Source: SM23-62 sp964575235
GTDB lineage: Bacteria; Bacteroidota; Bacteroidia; Bacteroidales; SM23-62
Length of the DNA: 27,648 bases
Assembly: GCA_964575235.1 (NCBI GenBank)
Contig: CAZNQG010000041.1
Location: forward strand, 1 to 27,648
Direction: 5' to 3'
Shown: positions 1 to 9,800 of the stretch, in pieces
Numbering within the stretch: the stretch's first letter is position 1
Layout of the letters: each line of letters starts with the position of its first letter
Made by a program: the position numbers and the translations under genes
The notes under the pieces: model-generated
Database searches by the model: none
The model's input: only the letters and a program-made list of their open reading frames with translations
Told to the model about the DNA's origin: nothing

Positions 1-255
1 GCCCTGGTGTGCCTTTTCCAGGTCGTCGTCGTAGATCTGGCAGAGTATAATAAGCTTGTAAGCCGTCAGTCTTTCTTCCTGTGTGAATCCCCGCTCTATG
101 CAGGATTGCAGCATTTCCGGCACGTTCTCGATCCTCCCTGCATCGTAAAGCTGCTGGGCTTCCCTCAGTTTGAAGGCACAATCCTCCCGCTGGGCGCTGG
201 ACTCCAGTACCCAACATGCCGGGATGATCAGGATAAGGTACTTCAGGTATCTCAT
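1..255 (-). CDS. Secreted TPR-like protein, 3' end outside window
   Basis: I translated this from the sequence. An ATG lies at 255 and the frame stays open to the window edge, giving the first 85 residues. Residues 1-21 look like a signal peptide: MRYLKY, then a hydrophobic run LILIIPACWVL ending in SSAQ. The rest is helical and amphipathic (EAQQLYDAGRI, LQSCIERGF, EERLTAYKLIILC), which resembles the helix-turn-helix units of TPR proteins. It begins 21 bp after the stop of the nSTAND-WD40 gene, so it is probably the next gene of that operon. A periplasmic or outer-membrane location is inferred from the signal peptide. The downstream domain, perhaps a barrel or more repeats, cannot be seen, so no function is assigned. 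Confidence 0.75.
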   Translation of the reverse strand, partial: MRYLKYLILIIPACWVLESSAQREDCAFKLREAQQLYDAGRIENVPEMLQSCIERGFTQEERLTAYKLIILCQIYDDDLEKAHQG

Positions 256-276
256 AGGCTGGTCGTTGTGTTAGGG

Positions 277-3200
277 TTAATCATCGTCGGGTCTTTTCAC
301 ACCGATGATGGCAGGCTTGGCCTTGCAGGTCTGCTCGTAGGGTATATCGGTACCTATATAGGTATTCCATTCCTCCTCCGTAAAGTTCCGGTCAATGGAT
401 GTGCATATGTCCTGCACCATGGATCCCGTATGCGTCGGGGACATTATCAGGCGGTCCTCGTCCGTGCTGCCGGACAGGATCTCTTCACCGTCAGGGCTGA
501 AGGCAATGCAGAATATAAATCCTGAATTGGCTGTCAGCACAATGGGCTGGTTGTTCAGGTTGGCCGTTTCCCACATGCGGACCGACCCGTCGTTGCTTGC
601 CGAGGCAAGCAGGCTGCCGTTCGGGCTGAATTTCAGTTGTGTGATCCTGGCCCGGTGGCCCCTGAGGTTGTTTAAAAGCGATTTCGACATGAAATCCCAT
701 ACCAACACGTTCCCTTGCAGGTCCCCGCTGGCCAGAAGCTCGTTCCCTGCCCCAAAATCAAGCGCCAGCACAGAATTCCCGGCACTCTCGTGGAGTACGA
801 ACATGGCCTGTGCGTTCTCCACCTCGAAAATAATGATCTTTCCGTTCCGCGTGCCTGCGGCCAGGTATTTTCCGTCCCTGGAGACCACCAGGACATCCAC
901 CGGGGAGTCGACTGTGGCAAACGTTGTGCCCGTCCCGGTTTCCAGGTTCCAGAGGGTGATCAGTCCCTCTGTACCGGCTGAGAAAATGCGCTTATTGTCG
1001 GGCAGGAAATCCAGGGTCCGGATGCGGTTATCCCTTCCGCTCAGTATTCTGGGTTCGACCTGTGCAGATCCCGTCCTGAATATCTGTACCCCGTTGCCAT
1101 CGGTCCCGCAGGCAAGCCATTTTCCGTCGTCGCTGACATCGACCACTCGGTTTACCATGGGATTTTCAACGATTACCGAATACGCCTTGTCATCGATGTT
1201 CCATTTCAGCACCCGGCCGTCGCTGCCCGCACTGTAGAAACTTTTATTGTCCGGGGCAAATACCAGGGAGCGGACGGCATCGGTATGTCCGGTGTAGACA
1301 TTGTAGGATGGGCCCTTGAGGAACTTCAACGCATCGTATAATCCCGAGTAGATGTCGGTATGTTGCTCGAGTCCCTGGTAATCCTGGTTAAAAAGGTAGG
1401 CCTGGTATGCGAGCAGGGCTTTGAGGTTGGTGTCGTTGTCCACCTGGAGGGACTTGACGGCCATGGACTGGGATACGGACAGGACCTGCCTCCTGTAGGC
1501 CTCTTCGCTGGCTTCTTCCGCCAGTCCACGCTGCCTTTCAGCCTCCCGCTGCTGGACTACGGCTATGTTCCGCTGTCTGGTGGCAGCCTCCGCGCTGTCC
1601 TGGGCAATGCGCGACTGCCGTTGTGCTTCCAGGGCATTACGGGCGGCGAGTTGCTCGTTGGTAAGTGCAACCGTGGCGTTCGAGTCCGCCAGGTTTTTCT
1701 GCATCCTGGCGGTATCGGCCTGAGCTTCCGCGCGCTCCTGTTCCAGCATGGCGATCGTGGCGTTGCTGTCCGCCACGGAACGCTGGTAAACGGCCTCGTT
1801 CTGGGCTTTCAAGGCCTGGTCGCGCAAAACGAAGGACCAGAGCATCAGACCGATGGAAATGATCGCGGCGGTACCGAGCACCATGGCGAAGACACGCGTT
1901 CTTCGGAGCTGCCTTCGCTGCAGGCGGATCTTGTTCTGTTCTTCGGCGATGAATTCCTTCTCACTGGTTTCCAGGAACACCATGGCCCGTTCAAAAGCAG
2001 GATTGTACTGTTCCGCCCAGGTCAGTGTAGGCTGCTGCTTTTTCCTCCAGTTGAGTGCAAGCTGCAGGTCAGGGGGCCTCCACAGCCCGGTTTTGCCTTC
2101 CTGGAAAAGGGCGGATGCCTCCGAAAGCCTGCTGTACATCTGAACCGCCTGGGCTTCTTCGTCGACCCATATCCTGAGCCTGTCCCATATCCGCATCAGG
2201 CTTTCATGGGAGATATCGATTACGGAATTCCCGGTCAGGGGTATGGGATGGGCCGGCGTCAGGAAGGAGCGCCCGGGTTTCCGGAACACTTCCACGACCG
2301 ATATTACTTCTTCGGGCGTAGCCCTGGCAATATCCGCGATTACTTCCAGCCTGGTTGGCTGCCGGATGCCAATGTTGTCACCGCCTTTGTCGGTCAGGGT
2401 TTTGAACATGCTTTCGCATATCATCTTCTCCTTCGGGGAAAGTTCTTCAAAAGCCTCGTTGGCATGTTCCGAGAGGGCTTTTTCCATCCGTCCCACCGCT
2501 TCGTAATCCGACAGGCTCAACGGCCTTTCCAGGTCTTTCTGCTGCATCCAGTAATCCCATGTCCGCATCAGGGCATGCTGCAGGATGGGTAGCTGGTCCG
2601 GATTATCGCCGACATCATTCAGCAGCTGGGTGACCAGATTGGGATCGATGGTGGCACCGCCAACAGCAACGGGACCGGTGATGGCATCCTTGAAGTCGTC
2701 CCTTGTCATCTGTGGAATCAGGTAGTTGCTTTCGTTGATCAGGCTCGTCAATTCCTGGAACTGTGAACATTCGCCGATGAAATCGGATCGCATGGTCAGG
2801 ACCATGTAGACCGGCAGTTCGGACTGCCTGACGGCCTCGACAAGAAGTTTTACAAAGGCTTCCGATTCGTTAAAGGACACTGAATCACGGCGGCTTTTCT
2901 TATACCGGAACAGTTCCTCAAACTGGTCAACCATCAGAAGAATGTTGTTGTCGCCGGCATGGATATACTGCCTCAGGGATTCCGTCAGCCCCATGGAAGA
3001 TCTCCGCAGGATGGCCGAAGCAATGCTGACCTCCTTTTCGTCCAGTTTATCCCCGGCGACCGCTTTTCCTGAACCGGCAATGGAGCGGGCCATGTTCTCG
3101 ATGGGATTATTGCCCGGCCGCGTGGTAATGATCTGCCAGCGGGAGCCTGCCTTTGTGATGAACCCACCGTGCAGTATCGGCACGAGTCCACAGTACATCA

Positions 3201-3405
3201 AGGATGATTTACCGCTTCCGGAGGCTCCGATGACCGCTACAAAACGATGCTCGGAAAGTTGCCTCAGGACCTCTTCGCTCTGTCCCTCGCGTCCGAAAAA
3301 CAGGTGGCTTTCTTCAATGCCGAAAGGACGCAGACCCGGGAAAGGATTCATGGGAGTCCTGTCCTTTTCCGGCACCGGTTTCTGATCTTGAGTTTTCTTA
3401 CTCAT
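277..3405 (-). CDS. nSTAND-type ATPase with one membrane helix and C-terminal WD40 propeller
   Basis: This is a 1042-residue signal-transduction NTPase of the novel-STAND (nSTAND1) class. Near the N-terminus is the family opening NPFPGLRPF (20-28) and FFGRE (36-40). The Walker A motif GASGSGKSS is at 60-68 and the Walker B MVDQFEE at 158-164. LPILQHALMRTW (272-283) and ISHESLMRIW (398-407) are typical of the helical and winged part. A basic stretch (RLQRRQLRRTR, about 494-504) precedes one hydrophobic helix (505-527). A Gln/Ala-rich coiled coil (about 528-640) with two DSNAT units follows. Residues 700-990 form seven WD40 blades (SAGSDGRVLKWN, SASNDGSVRMW). The tail has RNFTEEEW and two cysteines. 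STAND proteins act as ligand-gated, ATP-dependent switches. The start is 7 bp after the stop of the TIR-like gene. The ligand and output are unknown. Confidence 0.92.
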   Translation of the reverse strand: MSKKTQDQKPVPEKDRTPMNPFPGLRPFGIEESHLFFGREGQSEEVLRQLSEHRFVAVIGASGSGKSSLMYCGLVPILHGGFITKAGSRWQIITTRPGNNPIENMARSIAGSGKAVAGDKLDEKEVSIASAILRRSSMGLTESLRQYIHAGDNNILLMVDQFEELFRYKKSRRDSVSFNESEAFVKLLVEAVRQSELPVYMVLTMRSDFIGECSQFQELTSLINESNYLIPQMTRDDFKDAITGPVAVGGATIDPNLVTQLLNDVGDNPDQLPILQHALMRTWDYWMQQKDLERPLSLSDYEAVGRMEKALSEHANEAFEELSPKEKMICESMFKTLTDKGGDNIGIRQPTRLEVIADIARATPEEVISVVEVFRKPGRSFLTPAHPIPLTGNSVIDISHESLMRIWDRLRIWVDEEAQAVQMYSRLSEASALFQEGKTGLWRPPDLQLALNWRKKQQPTLTWAEQYNPAFERAMVFLETSEKEFIAEEQNKIRLQRRQLRRTRVFAMVLGTAAIISIGLMLWSFVLRDQALKAQNEAVYQRSVADSNATIAMLEQERAEAQADTARMQKNLADSNATVALTNEQLAARNALEAQRQSRIAQDSAEAATRQRNIAVVQQREAERQRGLAEEASEEAYRRQVLSVSQSMAVKSLQVDNDTNLKALLAYQAYLFNQDYQGLEQHTDIYSGLYDALKFLKGPSYNVYTGHTDAVRSLVFAPDNKSFYSAGSDGRVLKWNIDDKAYSVIVENPMVNRVVDVSDDGKWLACGTDGNGVQIFRTGSAQVEPRILSGRDNRIRTLDFLPDNKRIFSAGTEGLITLWNLETGTGTTFATVDSPVDVLVVSRDGKYLAAGTRNGKIIIFEVENAQAMFVLHESAGNSVLALDFGAGNELLASGDLQGNVLVWDFMSKSLLNNLRGHRARITQLKFSPNGSLLASASNDGSVRMWETANLNNQPIVLTANSGFIFCIAFSPDGEEILSGSTDEDRLIMSPTHTGSMVQDICTSIDRNFTEEEWNTYIGTDIPYEQTCKAKPAIIGVKRPDDD

Positions 3406-3412
3406 TATAGGG

Positions 3413-4795
3413 TTACTTCAGGTTTTTCAATAATTGGTCAACAGCCCTGGAAAGATCCGGTTCCCTGATTACGGAAATCTCAGACGGTAGCGCATAGTCG
3501 TCCAGCATATCTTCCCTTCCTGCAAGTACCTGCCTTTTTTCCAGCAAATGTGTGCGGCCAAAACCCGGTGCTTTCATAAGATCCATAACTTTCGAATGCA
3601 GCCAGGGCCTGTTTTGCCTGCCATAATAAACGACTGCCGCGTCGCAGGTCTGCAGGTAACTTTTATGGTCGTTCAGCAGGTCTTTTTGTTCTTTTGAGTA
3701 ATCCAGCATCCCTGTCAGGATCCCTCCTCTGGCAAGGCCTCCGGCCAGTTCTAAGGCCTCATCCTGGTCGTCCATGGAATGCATGATGTAAATGAAGGGA
3801 CCGGGGGTCCCTTTCTGTTCCTGACGGACAGAAACCTCTCTGGAGCTTTGTCGCAACCTTCTAATAACCAGCGTCTTAAATAACTCAATGGGGGTCTGGA
3901 TGATTTCCGTCCGGTGCAGGCTTTCGATGTTCCGTTTGATACTTCCTATAAACTCCTCCTGTTTTGAGTCCTCCGGATCGAAATCCGGATCGATCCAGAT
4001 CAGCCGGCCCAGTTCTTCGCGTGCACCTGCCGGATTCTTTTCGATGGCCTCCAGGTACTCGGTAAGGTACTGTACCTGGGCTTCGGCCAAAGATATGCCG
4101 GGTTCTGCCATCGTTCCATCATAAGCATTTCCGAACAGGTGTATTAGCAGGACAGACCTGTCCGCCAGATCCTGAACGTATGATTTGAGATTGGCCTTTT
4201 GCATCCGGAGATCGGTATCAGGGACCACCCGGAACCCGTACTCCATCAATTCCCGCCTGAGGATGTCATGGTTTTCGATCATATCGGCAGCCGGTTGTGC
4301 CAGGTATATGGTTTTGCCCTTATCGGCACCCTCCTCTGCCTTTAAACCTGCAGCAAGATCCAGCAATTTGGACCAGTAAAGCGGTGAATCCTCATCCAGC
4401 CAAGCCTGTTGTTCCTTTTCTTCCGTAAAAAGATCGACAGATCCTGATCCGGAAAACAGACCGGGTGTATTTTCAGCCGTTCCGGCAGAGGTGTCGATCC
4501 TCCATGCTTTTAAGATAGCATCGGCGTTTCCCGATGCAATTTTACCCAGGAACTTTATATATTTTGCCGAGGCCTTATAGGAAGAATGCATGACAATGAC
4601 CAGGAAAACCGGCTTGGACAGAACCTCACCGGCATCTTTGCTTTCCGGATTAACCAGATGCAGGTCTTTTCCCGAATATTTCCTAAGGACAAGTCCCAGG
4701 TTGGATCCCAGCTGTTCCATCCAGGCTAAGTCCGGTCCGGATTGCAGGTCATCCTTCCCAGGGCTGACCAGCACAATTCTATTTACAGGTTTCAT
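3413..4795 (-). CDS. Three-domain TIR/DUF4062-like protein
   Basis: This 460-residue protein has no signal peptide or membrane helix and should be cytoplasmic. I see three consecutive alpha/beta domains. Domain 1 (about 5-150) starts with a beta strand RIVLVSPGKDD and has VFLVIVMHS. Domain 2 (about 160-315) starts KTIYLAQPAADM and continues REL..YGFRVVPD, the pattern of DUF4062/TIR-like domains. Domain 3 (about 332-460) has FIYIMHSMDDQDEA and CDAAVVYYGRQNRPWLHSKV, the pattern of TIR-like domains found beside STAND NTPases. The position after the conserved Trp in domain 3, where NAD-cleaving TIRs carry a Glu, reads WLHSK, so I expect binding or scaffolding, not NADase activity. It lies 11 bp after the phosphatase gene and 7 bp before the nSTAND gene, so it is probably the adaptor of that ATPase. 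Domain assignment is by eye. Confidence 0.78.
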   Translation of the reverse strand: MKPVNRIVLVSPGKDDLQSGPDLAWMEQLGSNLGLVLRKYSGKDLHLVNPESKDAGEVLSKPVFLVIVMHSSYKASAKYIKFLGKIASGNADAILKAWRIDTSAGTAENTPGLFSGSGSVDLFTEEKEQQAWLDEDSPLYWSKLLDLAAGLKAEEGADKGKTIYLAQPAADMIENHDILRRELMEYGFRVVPDTDLRMQKANLKSYVQDLADRSVLLIHLFGNAYDGTMAEPGISLAEAQVQYLTEYLEAIEKNPAGAREELGRLIWIDPDFDPEDSKQEEFIGSIKRNIESLHRTEIIQTPIELFKTLVIRRLRQSSREVSVRQEQKGTPGPFIYIMHSMDDQDEALELAGGLARGGILTGMLDYSKEQKDLLNDHKSYLQTCDAAVVYYGRQNRPWLHSKVMDLMKAPGFGRTHLLEKRQVLAGREDMLDDYALPSEISVIREPDLSRAVDQLLKNLK

Positions 4796-4806
4796 GTTAT
4801 ATACAA

Positions 4807-6855
4807 TTAGACCCGGATGCCGATGATGAGAATGTCATCCACCTGCATATTCTCACCCATCCATTCATAGATCCGTTTTGTAAGCAACTCCTTCTGTTCA
4901 TTCATGGACTGTTGGTGAATTTCGACCAGCAGTTCCCGGAAACGCTTGGACATAAACTTCTTATTCTTGGGTCCCCCGAACTGGTCGGCATACCCGTCCG
5001 AGAACACATACAGGACATCGCCGGCCTTAAGGTTCAATTCATGGTTCTGGAACTTGTTAAGTTCCTCGCCAACGAAGGCACCGACGGGAAATTTGTCCCC
5101 CGGTATCTGGTTTAACTCATTTTCCCGTATATGGAACAACGGGTTGAATGCACCCGCATATTCCAGTTTGTTTTTGTCGAAGTCTATGCTGATGAGCGCG
5201 ATATCCATACCATCCTTGACGGAGATTTCGGACCTGGTCTGCCTCAGGGTATCGGTTACTCCCTTGTTGAGGCTGTTCAGGATATCCGCCGGTCGTTTGG
5301 CCTCCTCCACGTTCACGGCATAGTTGAGGCGGTCGTGGCCCACAATGGACATGAATGCGCCCGGCACACCATGCCCCGTGCAGTCCACCGCAGCGATAAA
5401 GGCCTTGTCGTCGGAGTGGGTTACCCAGTAGAAATCCCCGCTTACAATATCCTTCGGCAGGTAAAGTATGAAGTAATCGGTAAACAGCCGCTTGACATAC
5501 TGGTCGGGTGGAAGAATGGCATTCTGTATCCGTTTTGCGTACCGGATGCTGTCCTCAATATGGCGGTTTTTCTCTTCAATTTCAGAATACGCCTGCTGCA
5601 GGCTGGCATTTGCGTCGGAAAGCATGTTCCTTTGTTCTTCCAGGGAATCCCGCTGTGCGGATATTTCCTCCTTCTGTTTTTCGATCTCCGCGGTCCTTTC
5701 CCTGACTTTCTGCTCCAGTTCGTTGTAGTATTCCTCCAATTGTGCAATCATCAGGTTGAACTTCTCGGACAACCGGGTTATTTCGTTGTTGCCGGTAACC
5801 TCAGCACGTTCATTCAGGTGGCCGTCGGTAATCCGGTTCACATTCTGCACCAGTTTCTTGATCGGGTCGGTGATCACTTTTGTTTTACGGTACAGCAACA
5901 GGATCACCACGAGGAGGGTCAGTCCGAATATCCCTATAAACTTGAATAATTCAACCCGAAGAAGCCGCCTCTGTACGGAATAATCCGATACGATACGGAT
6001 GACACCGCCGGCATACAGGTCCGTGTTTTTCCTGGGCATAAAGACATAATCGTACTGCAGCCTGGTTTTCCCGTGTTTTTCCTCAAAACTGACCCTGGAT
6101 TGTTCGTTCAATACCTGCTGGTAGATATCATGGTGAGCTTCGTTCAGCTTTACGTCCCCGTTCAGGGAAAAGGGATTGTCGGATCCGATGAACAGGTCTA
6201 TGGACTGGATGGCAGACTGTTTCACTGCAAGGCCGTTGAGGCGGTCCTTGATCTTCTGAATGATTTCATCCGCCCGTGCCGACCTGATACCGAGCTCCAC
6301 GATGTATCTCTGGTCACGGGTTGCCTGGTATGTATATTTCTTGAGGATGCTCGTGGTGGCCCCCATGGCAAAGCGTTCGGAAACGTATTCACCCCTGCCC
6401 ATGATCCCCAGGAGGAGGTTCTTGTGTTCGATCCCGAGGTCAAACAGGTTCAGTCCCTTATCCTCCAGGAATGTTGTATTCACTATAATCCCACGGTGAT
6501 TGATGATGTAGATGTCCTCGAAATCAGGATTCATTCTCAATTGCTTGCGGATCCGATTCAGGTCCGCCGTCTCAATATTACGGGTGTCGCGGAAAATCTC
6601 ATTCACAAGTTGGTTGCTGATGGCTTCCATTCTCTTGTTCAGCTCTCCTTCAAGGATCTCGAGCGCCATATCCTGCAATTCAAGAATATGGGTTATTTCG
6701 TCGGATATGATGGTGTTCTTTTCCTTGCTCGCGTTTATGAGAATGTTTTTGGTGTTTGTATAATTCAGGAATCCCAGCAGCAGCAAAGCAGTGACCGCAG
6801 GTAATACGACGTTTAATATCAGTTGCCTGAATATGGTTGTCGGTTTATCCGTCAT
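4807..6855 (-). CDS. Membrane sensor with HAMP and SpoIIE-type PP2C phosphatase domain
   Basis: This 682-residue protein is laid out like a transmembrane receptor whose output is a serine/threonine phosphatase. TM1 is at about 12-30. An extracytoplasmic sensor region (31-303) contains a PAS/Cache-like stretch (IYIINHRGIIVN, 115-126). TM2 is at 304-322, followed by HAMP (323-376, with DPIKKL and N-E-I-TRLSEKFN) and a long coiled coil (about 377-435). The PP2C/SpoIIE domain (about 440-682) keeps the expected metal-ligand acidic residues: SGDFYW (D474), DCTGHG (D491), FSDGYADQ (D620) and VDDILI (D673, D674). Known family members dephosphorylate anti-sigma-factor antagonists or similar partners. 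No anti-sigma kinase or STAS partner is present in this window. It starts 19 bp after the transporter/HEAT gene, so it is the second gene of the operon. Confidence 0.9.
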   Translation of the reverse strand: MTDKPTTIFRQLILNVVLPAVTALLLLGFLNYTNTKNILINASKEKNTIISDEITHILELQDMALEILEGELNKRMEAISNQLVNEIFRDTRNIETADLNRIRKQLRMNPDFEDIYIINHRGIIVNTTFLEDKGLNLFDLGIEHKNLLLGIMGRGEYVSERFAMGATTSILKKYTYQATRDQRYIVELGIRSARADEIIQKIKDRLNGLAVKQSAIQSIDLFIGSDNPFSLNGDVKLNEAHHDIYQQVLNEQSRVSFEEKHGKTRLQYDYVFMPRKNTDLYAGGVIRIVSDYSVQRRLLRVELFKFIGIFGLTLLVVILLLYRKTKVITDPIKKLVQNVNRITDGHLNERAEVTGNNEITRLSEKFNLMIAQLEEYYNELEQKVRERTAEIEKQKEEISAQRDSLEEQRNMLSDANASLQQAYSEIEEKNRHIEDSIRYAKRIQNAILPPDQYVKRLFTDYFILYLPKDIVSGDFYWVTHSDDKAFIAAVDCTGHGVPGAFMSIVGHDRLNYAVNVEEAKRPADILNSLNKGVTDTLRQTRSEISVKDGMDIALISIDFDKNKLEYAGAFNPLFHIRENELNQIPGDKFPVGAFVGEELNKFQNHELNLKAGDVLYVFSDGYADQFGGPKNKKFMSKRFRELLVEIHQQSMNEQKELLTKRIYEWMGENMQVDDILIIGIRV

Positions 6856-6874
6856 TCTTTTAATCGTTGAGAAT

Positions 6875-9800
6875 TTATGAAACCATTTCTTTTCCCAGGC
6901 CCTTCCAGCGCTCTTCCTGTTCCCTCACCCACCGGTACAGGGCCAGTGCAAGTTCTTCGTGATCGAACATCATCTCATCGAAGGCACTCTGCCTTGCTAT
7001 GAGCAGGGATGATTCCCCGGGTGAATATAGCTGGACTGTATTCCCCCCTATGACCATGAAAGGCAATACACCAACCAGATCATCCGTATTAAGGTCTCCA
7101 AGTTCCTTACCCTCCATCCGCAGTGTCAGCCGTCCGCTGCGAACCAGTCCTATTCTGCTCTCCCGGTCCTTACCGGCAAGATCAAAGGTTTTTTCCGGCA
7201 TTAGTTTTACCAGTTCCATTTCTTTGGCAAGCATATATAAAACCTTGCTGGGCAGTCCGGAAAGATGCCCGTTTCTGAGAAGGACCTGTATACGGTTCCA
7301 AATCAGGTTCTCCAGGCCTTCCTCTGCATCCCGGATCTGTCGGGTCATCCGGTTCCGGTTTTCGGAAGGCAACCTGGAGAGGACTCTTTCGAAGCTGGGC
7401 CGGTCCATCCTGCTGACCTGAAGGGCTGCCAGTTCACTCAGCATCTCATCCGGGTTGAATACCTGGGCCAGCATGTCATCGGTGAGTTTTGCAGCTTCGT
7501 TCTTCCCGAAGGCATCTATGGCTGCAGCCTTGGTGCAGGAACCCAGAAGGTTGGGATCCCGGTTAATGATGCCGATCAGCAATTCCATGGGTTCCATGAT
7601 GACCACCGGGAATTCAACCTGCAGTTGTTTTATTTTCTCCGCGGTGGAAGTGTCTTCCAGCACGGGGAAAAGTACGGGTTTGATCTCTTCGGCAACGAAA
7701 AGGTCCAGCAATTCGATCGCAAAACCTATGCCTTCGCTGGTCCCCGATTCAAGATTTTCCCTGATGTGATGGATGGAATTCGGATCGTATGCAAGGGATA
7801 ACAGGTTATACATCCGGTCGTATGCCGTACGTGTTTCTTCACCAAAAGCCTTCTCAAGGGAGGGTCCCAGTTCGTTTTCCAGTACGGTATACTCGGCGGC
7901 CAGATTCCATGCAATCTGCTGTACGGAGGACCGTATGCCGTCCAGAATCCTTTGCAGGTGGGCTTCATCAGCCTGGTAATGCAAGTTCAGAAGAGCCTGG
8001 ATGGCAATGGTTTCAACCTCGCGGTTCTGGTAATTGATCTTGGCAATCAGAAAGCGTTGGGCTTCCGGACCTCCGATGCGTCCAAGGATCCTGGTTATCC
8101 GGTTCAGTGCTTTCTGCCCGATGCCGGATTTATAATAGCTCTGTTCAAGGCTTTCAACGGCTCCTTCACCAATTGTGATCAAGGCATCAAAGGCCTGCCG
8201 GTAAAACGGCGATTGAAGAAAATCGATCAGTACGGGACAGGCTTCGGAGACCTTCCAGAATGCTGCAGCTTGTATGGCCGCTCCACGCACCACGGGATCC
8301 GGGTCGCGGAGGAGAGTGTTCAGGATCGCATGGTGGTTGAATTCTTTCAGTTCAAAGAGAATCATTGCCACAACCAGCCTTTCATCACGGTTCGCGGATT
8401 TGGCGAGCAGAAGCATTTCATCGTCCGAAAGATTCCGGTTCCGGTACTGCTCCATACGCTTCAAAAGACTGCCGGCAATGTCATTATTCTTTCCCTTGCT
8501 CTCCCGTTCTATCCGTTCCTTAAGATCCTCTCCGGATAAGGGGATGGCCAGTTCTTCAATTTTTCTAAGTCCGAGGCGGCGAATCTTTTCCGATGCGGAC
8601 TTAAGCATTCCGGACAGGGTATTCCGCAGGCGTTCAAAGTCTATTTTTTCGATGAAACCCAGGGCATTCCGGATGGCAAGCATTGAGTTGCTGTTCAGGT
8701 CTTCAGACAGGATACTGCCGATATCCACTTTCGCGGTTCCGGCATCGGATTGCCTGAACTGGGCAAGGGAAGTATTCAGGGAATTCTGGTAAGCCTGGTA
8801 CAGTTTGAAGGCAACAAAGGCCCATACCAGCAGCAATACGATCAGCACATATGTATAGTCCACCAGGGAAAAGAATGCAAGGGCAACCAGCCCTGAGGCC
8901 AGAAGGCTGGAGACCAGGACGGATATTTCATTGATGGTACCGTCGATCCTGGCCTGTACACTGTACCGGATCTTGGCGTCCAGCGACTGGTAAAGGATTT
9001 TCATGGACGGAGCCACGATGGAATCCTGTAGTGACTTGGTGAATAGCTTGCTGACGGAAATGATCAGGAAGAACATGGTAAAGCTGGCCGCCAGACCGAA
9101 AACACCACCGATAACGGCGGCTACCAGCGTAAATATCAAGATTAGTATCGGGGATATGACCAGCGTAAGTCTGAGTCCCCAGGTCTTCATAAGACGCCCG
9201 TACACGAAGGTTTTTATCAATACGCTGAACACCATCAGGGTGCCGTTGAAGTACCCGAAAAAGGCTGCCAGGTCCGTATGGTTTGGGTACGACTCCCTGG
9301 CCACTCCGAGGAAGGAAAAATGCACGAATATGGTAACCGATATAAGCAGTACTACGAAAAGGGACATGTATCCGATATACCTTGACCGGAGCATGGCCCA
9401 GAGGCTGGTGCCTGTTTCCGGTTCCGCTTCATCCTCCCCGGCCTTCCGGTCCACGGAAAACCGCCCGGAAATTATAAACTGGAATATCAGTGCTACGCCC
9501 ACGCTTACGGCGCTGATATAAAGCAGGTCTCTCGTCTCGACCGAAAAGGAAAGCAGCAACGGGATGGCATAGCTGCTGACAATGATCCCGATGATTTGTC
9601 CCGTGTCGATCAGCCCGAAAAGCCTTTTCCCCTGCCGGAGGGTAAAGATCCTGCCCACCGTTCCCCAGAAACCCAGCAGGGCAATGATGTTGAGGGGTCC
9701 CATCATTATAAAAACCACAAAGATGGTCCACTTGCTGTCCACCAGATTGAATCCGAAACGCGCGAAAAGGGTCAGAACGGCAACCATGAAAAGGTTGATG

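Noticed and set aside
1360..2592. Long antisense frames opposite real genes (also 12101-13243, 15442-16332, 19774-20793, 23184-24152)
   Set aside because: They lie wholly within well-identified genes, show no family motifs, and have the odd composition of a complementary-strand shadow.
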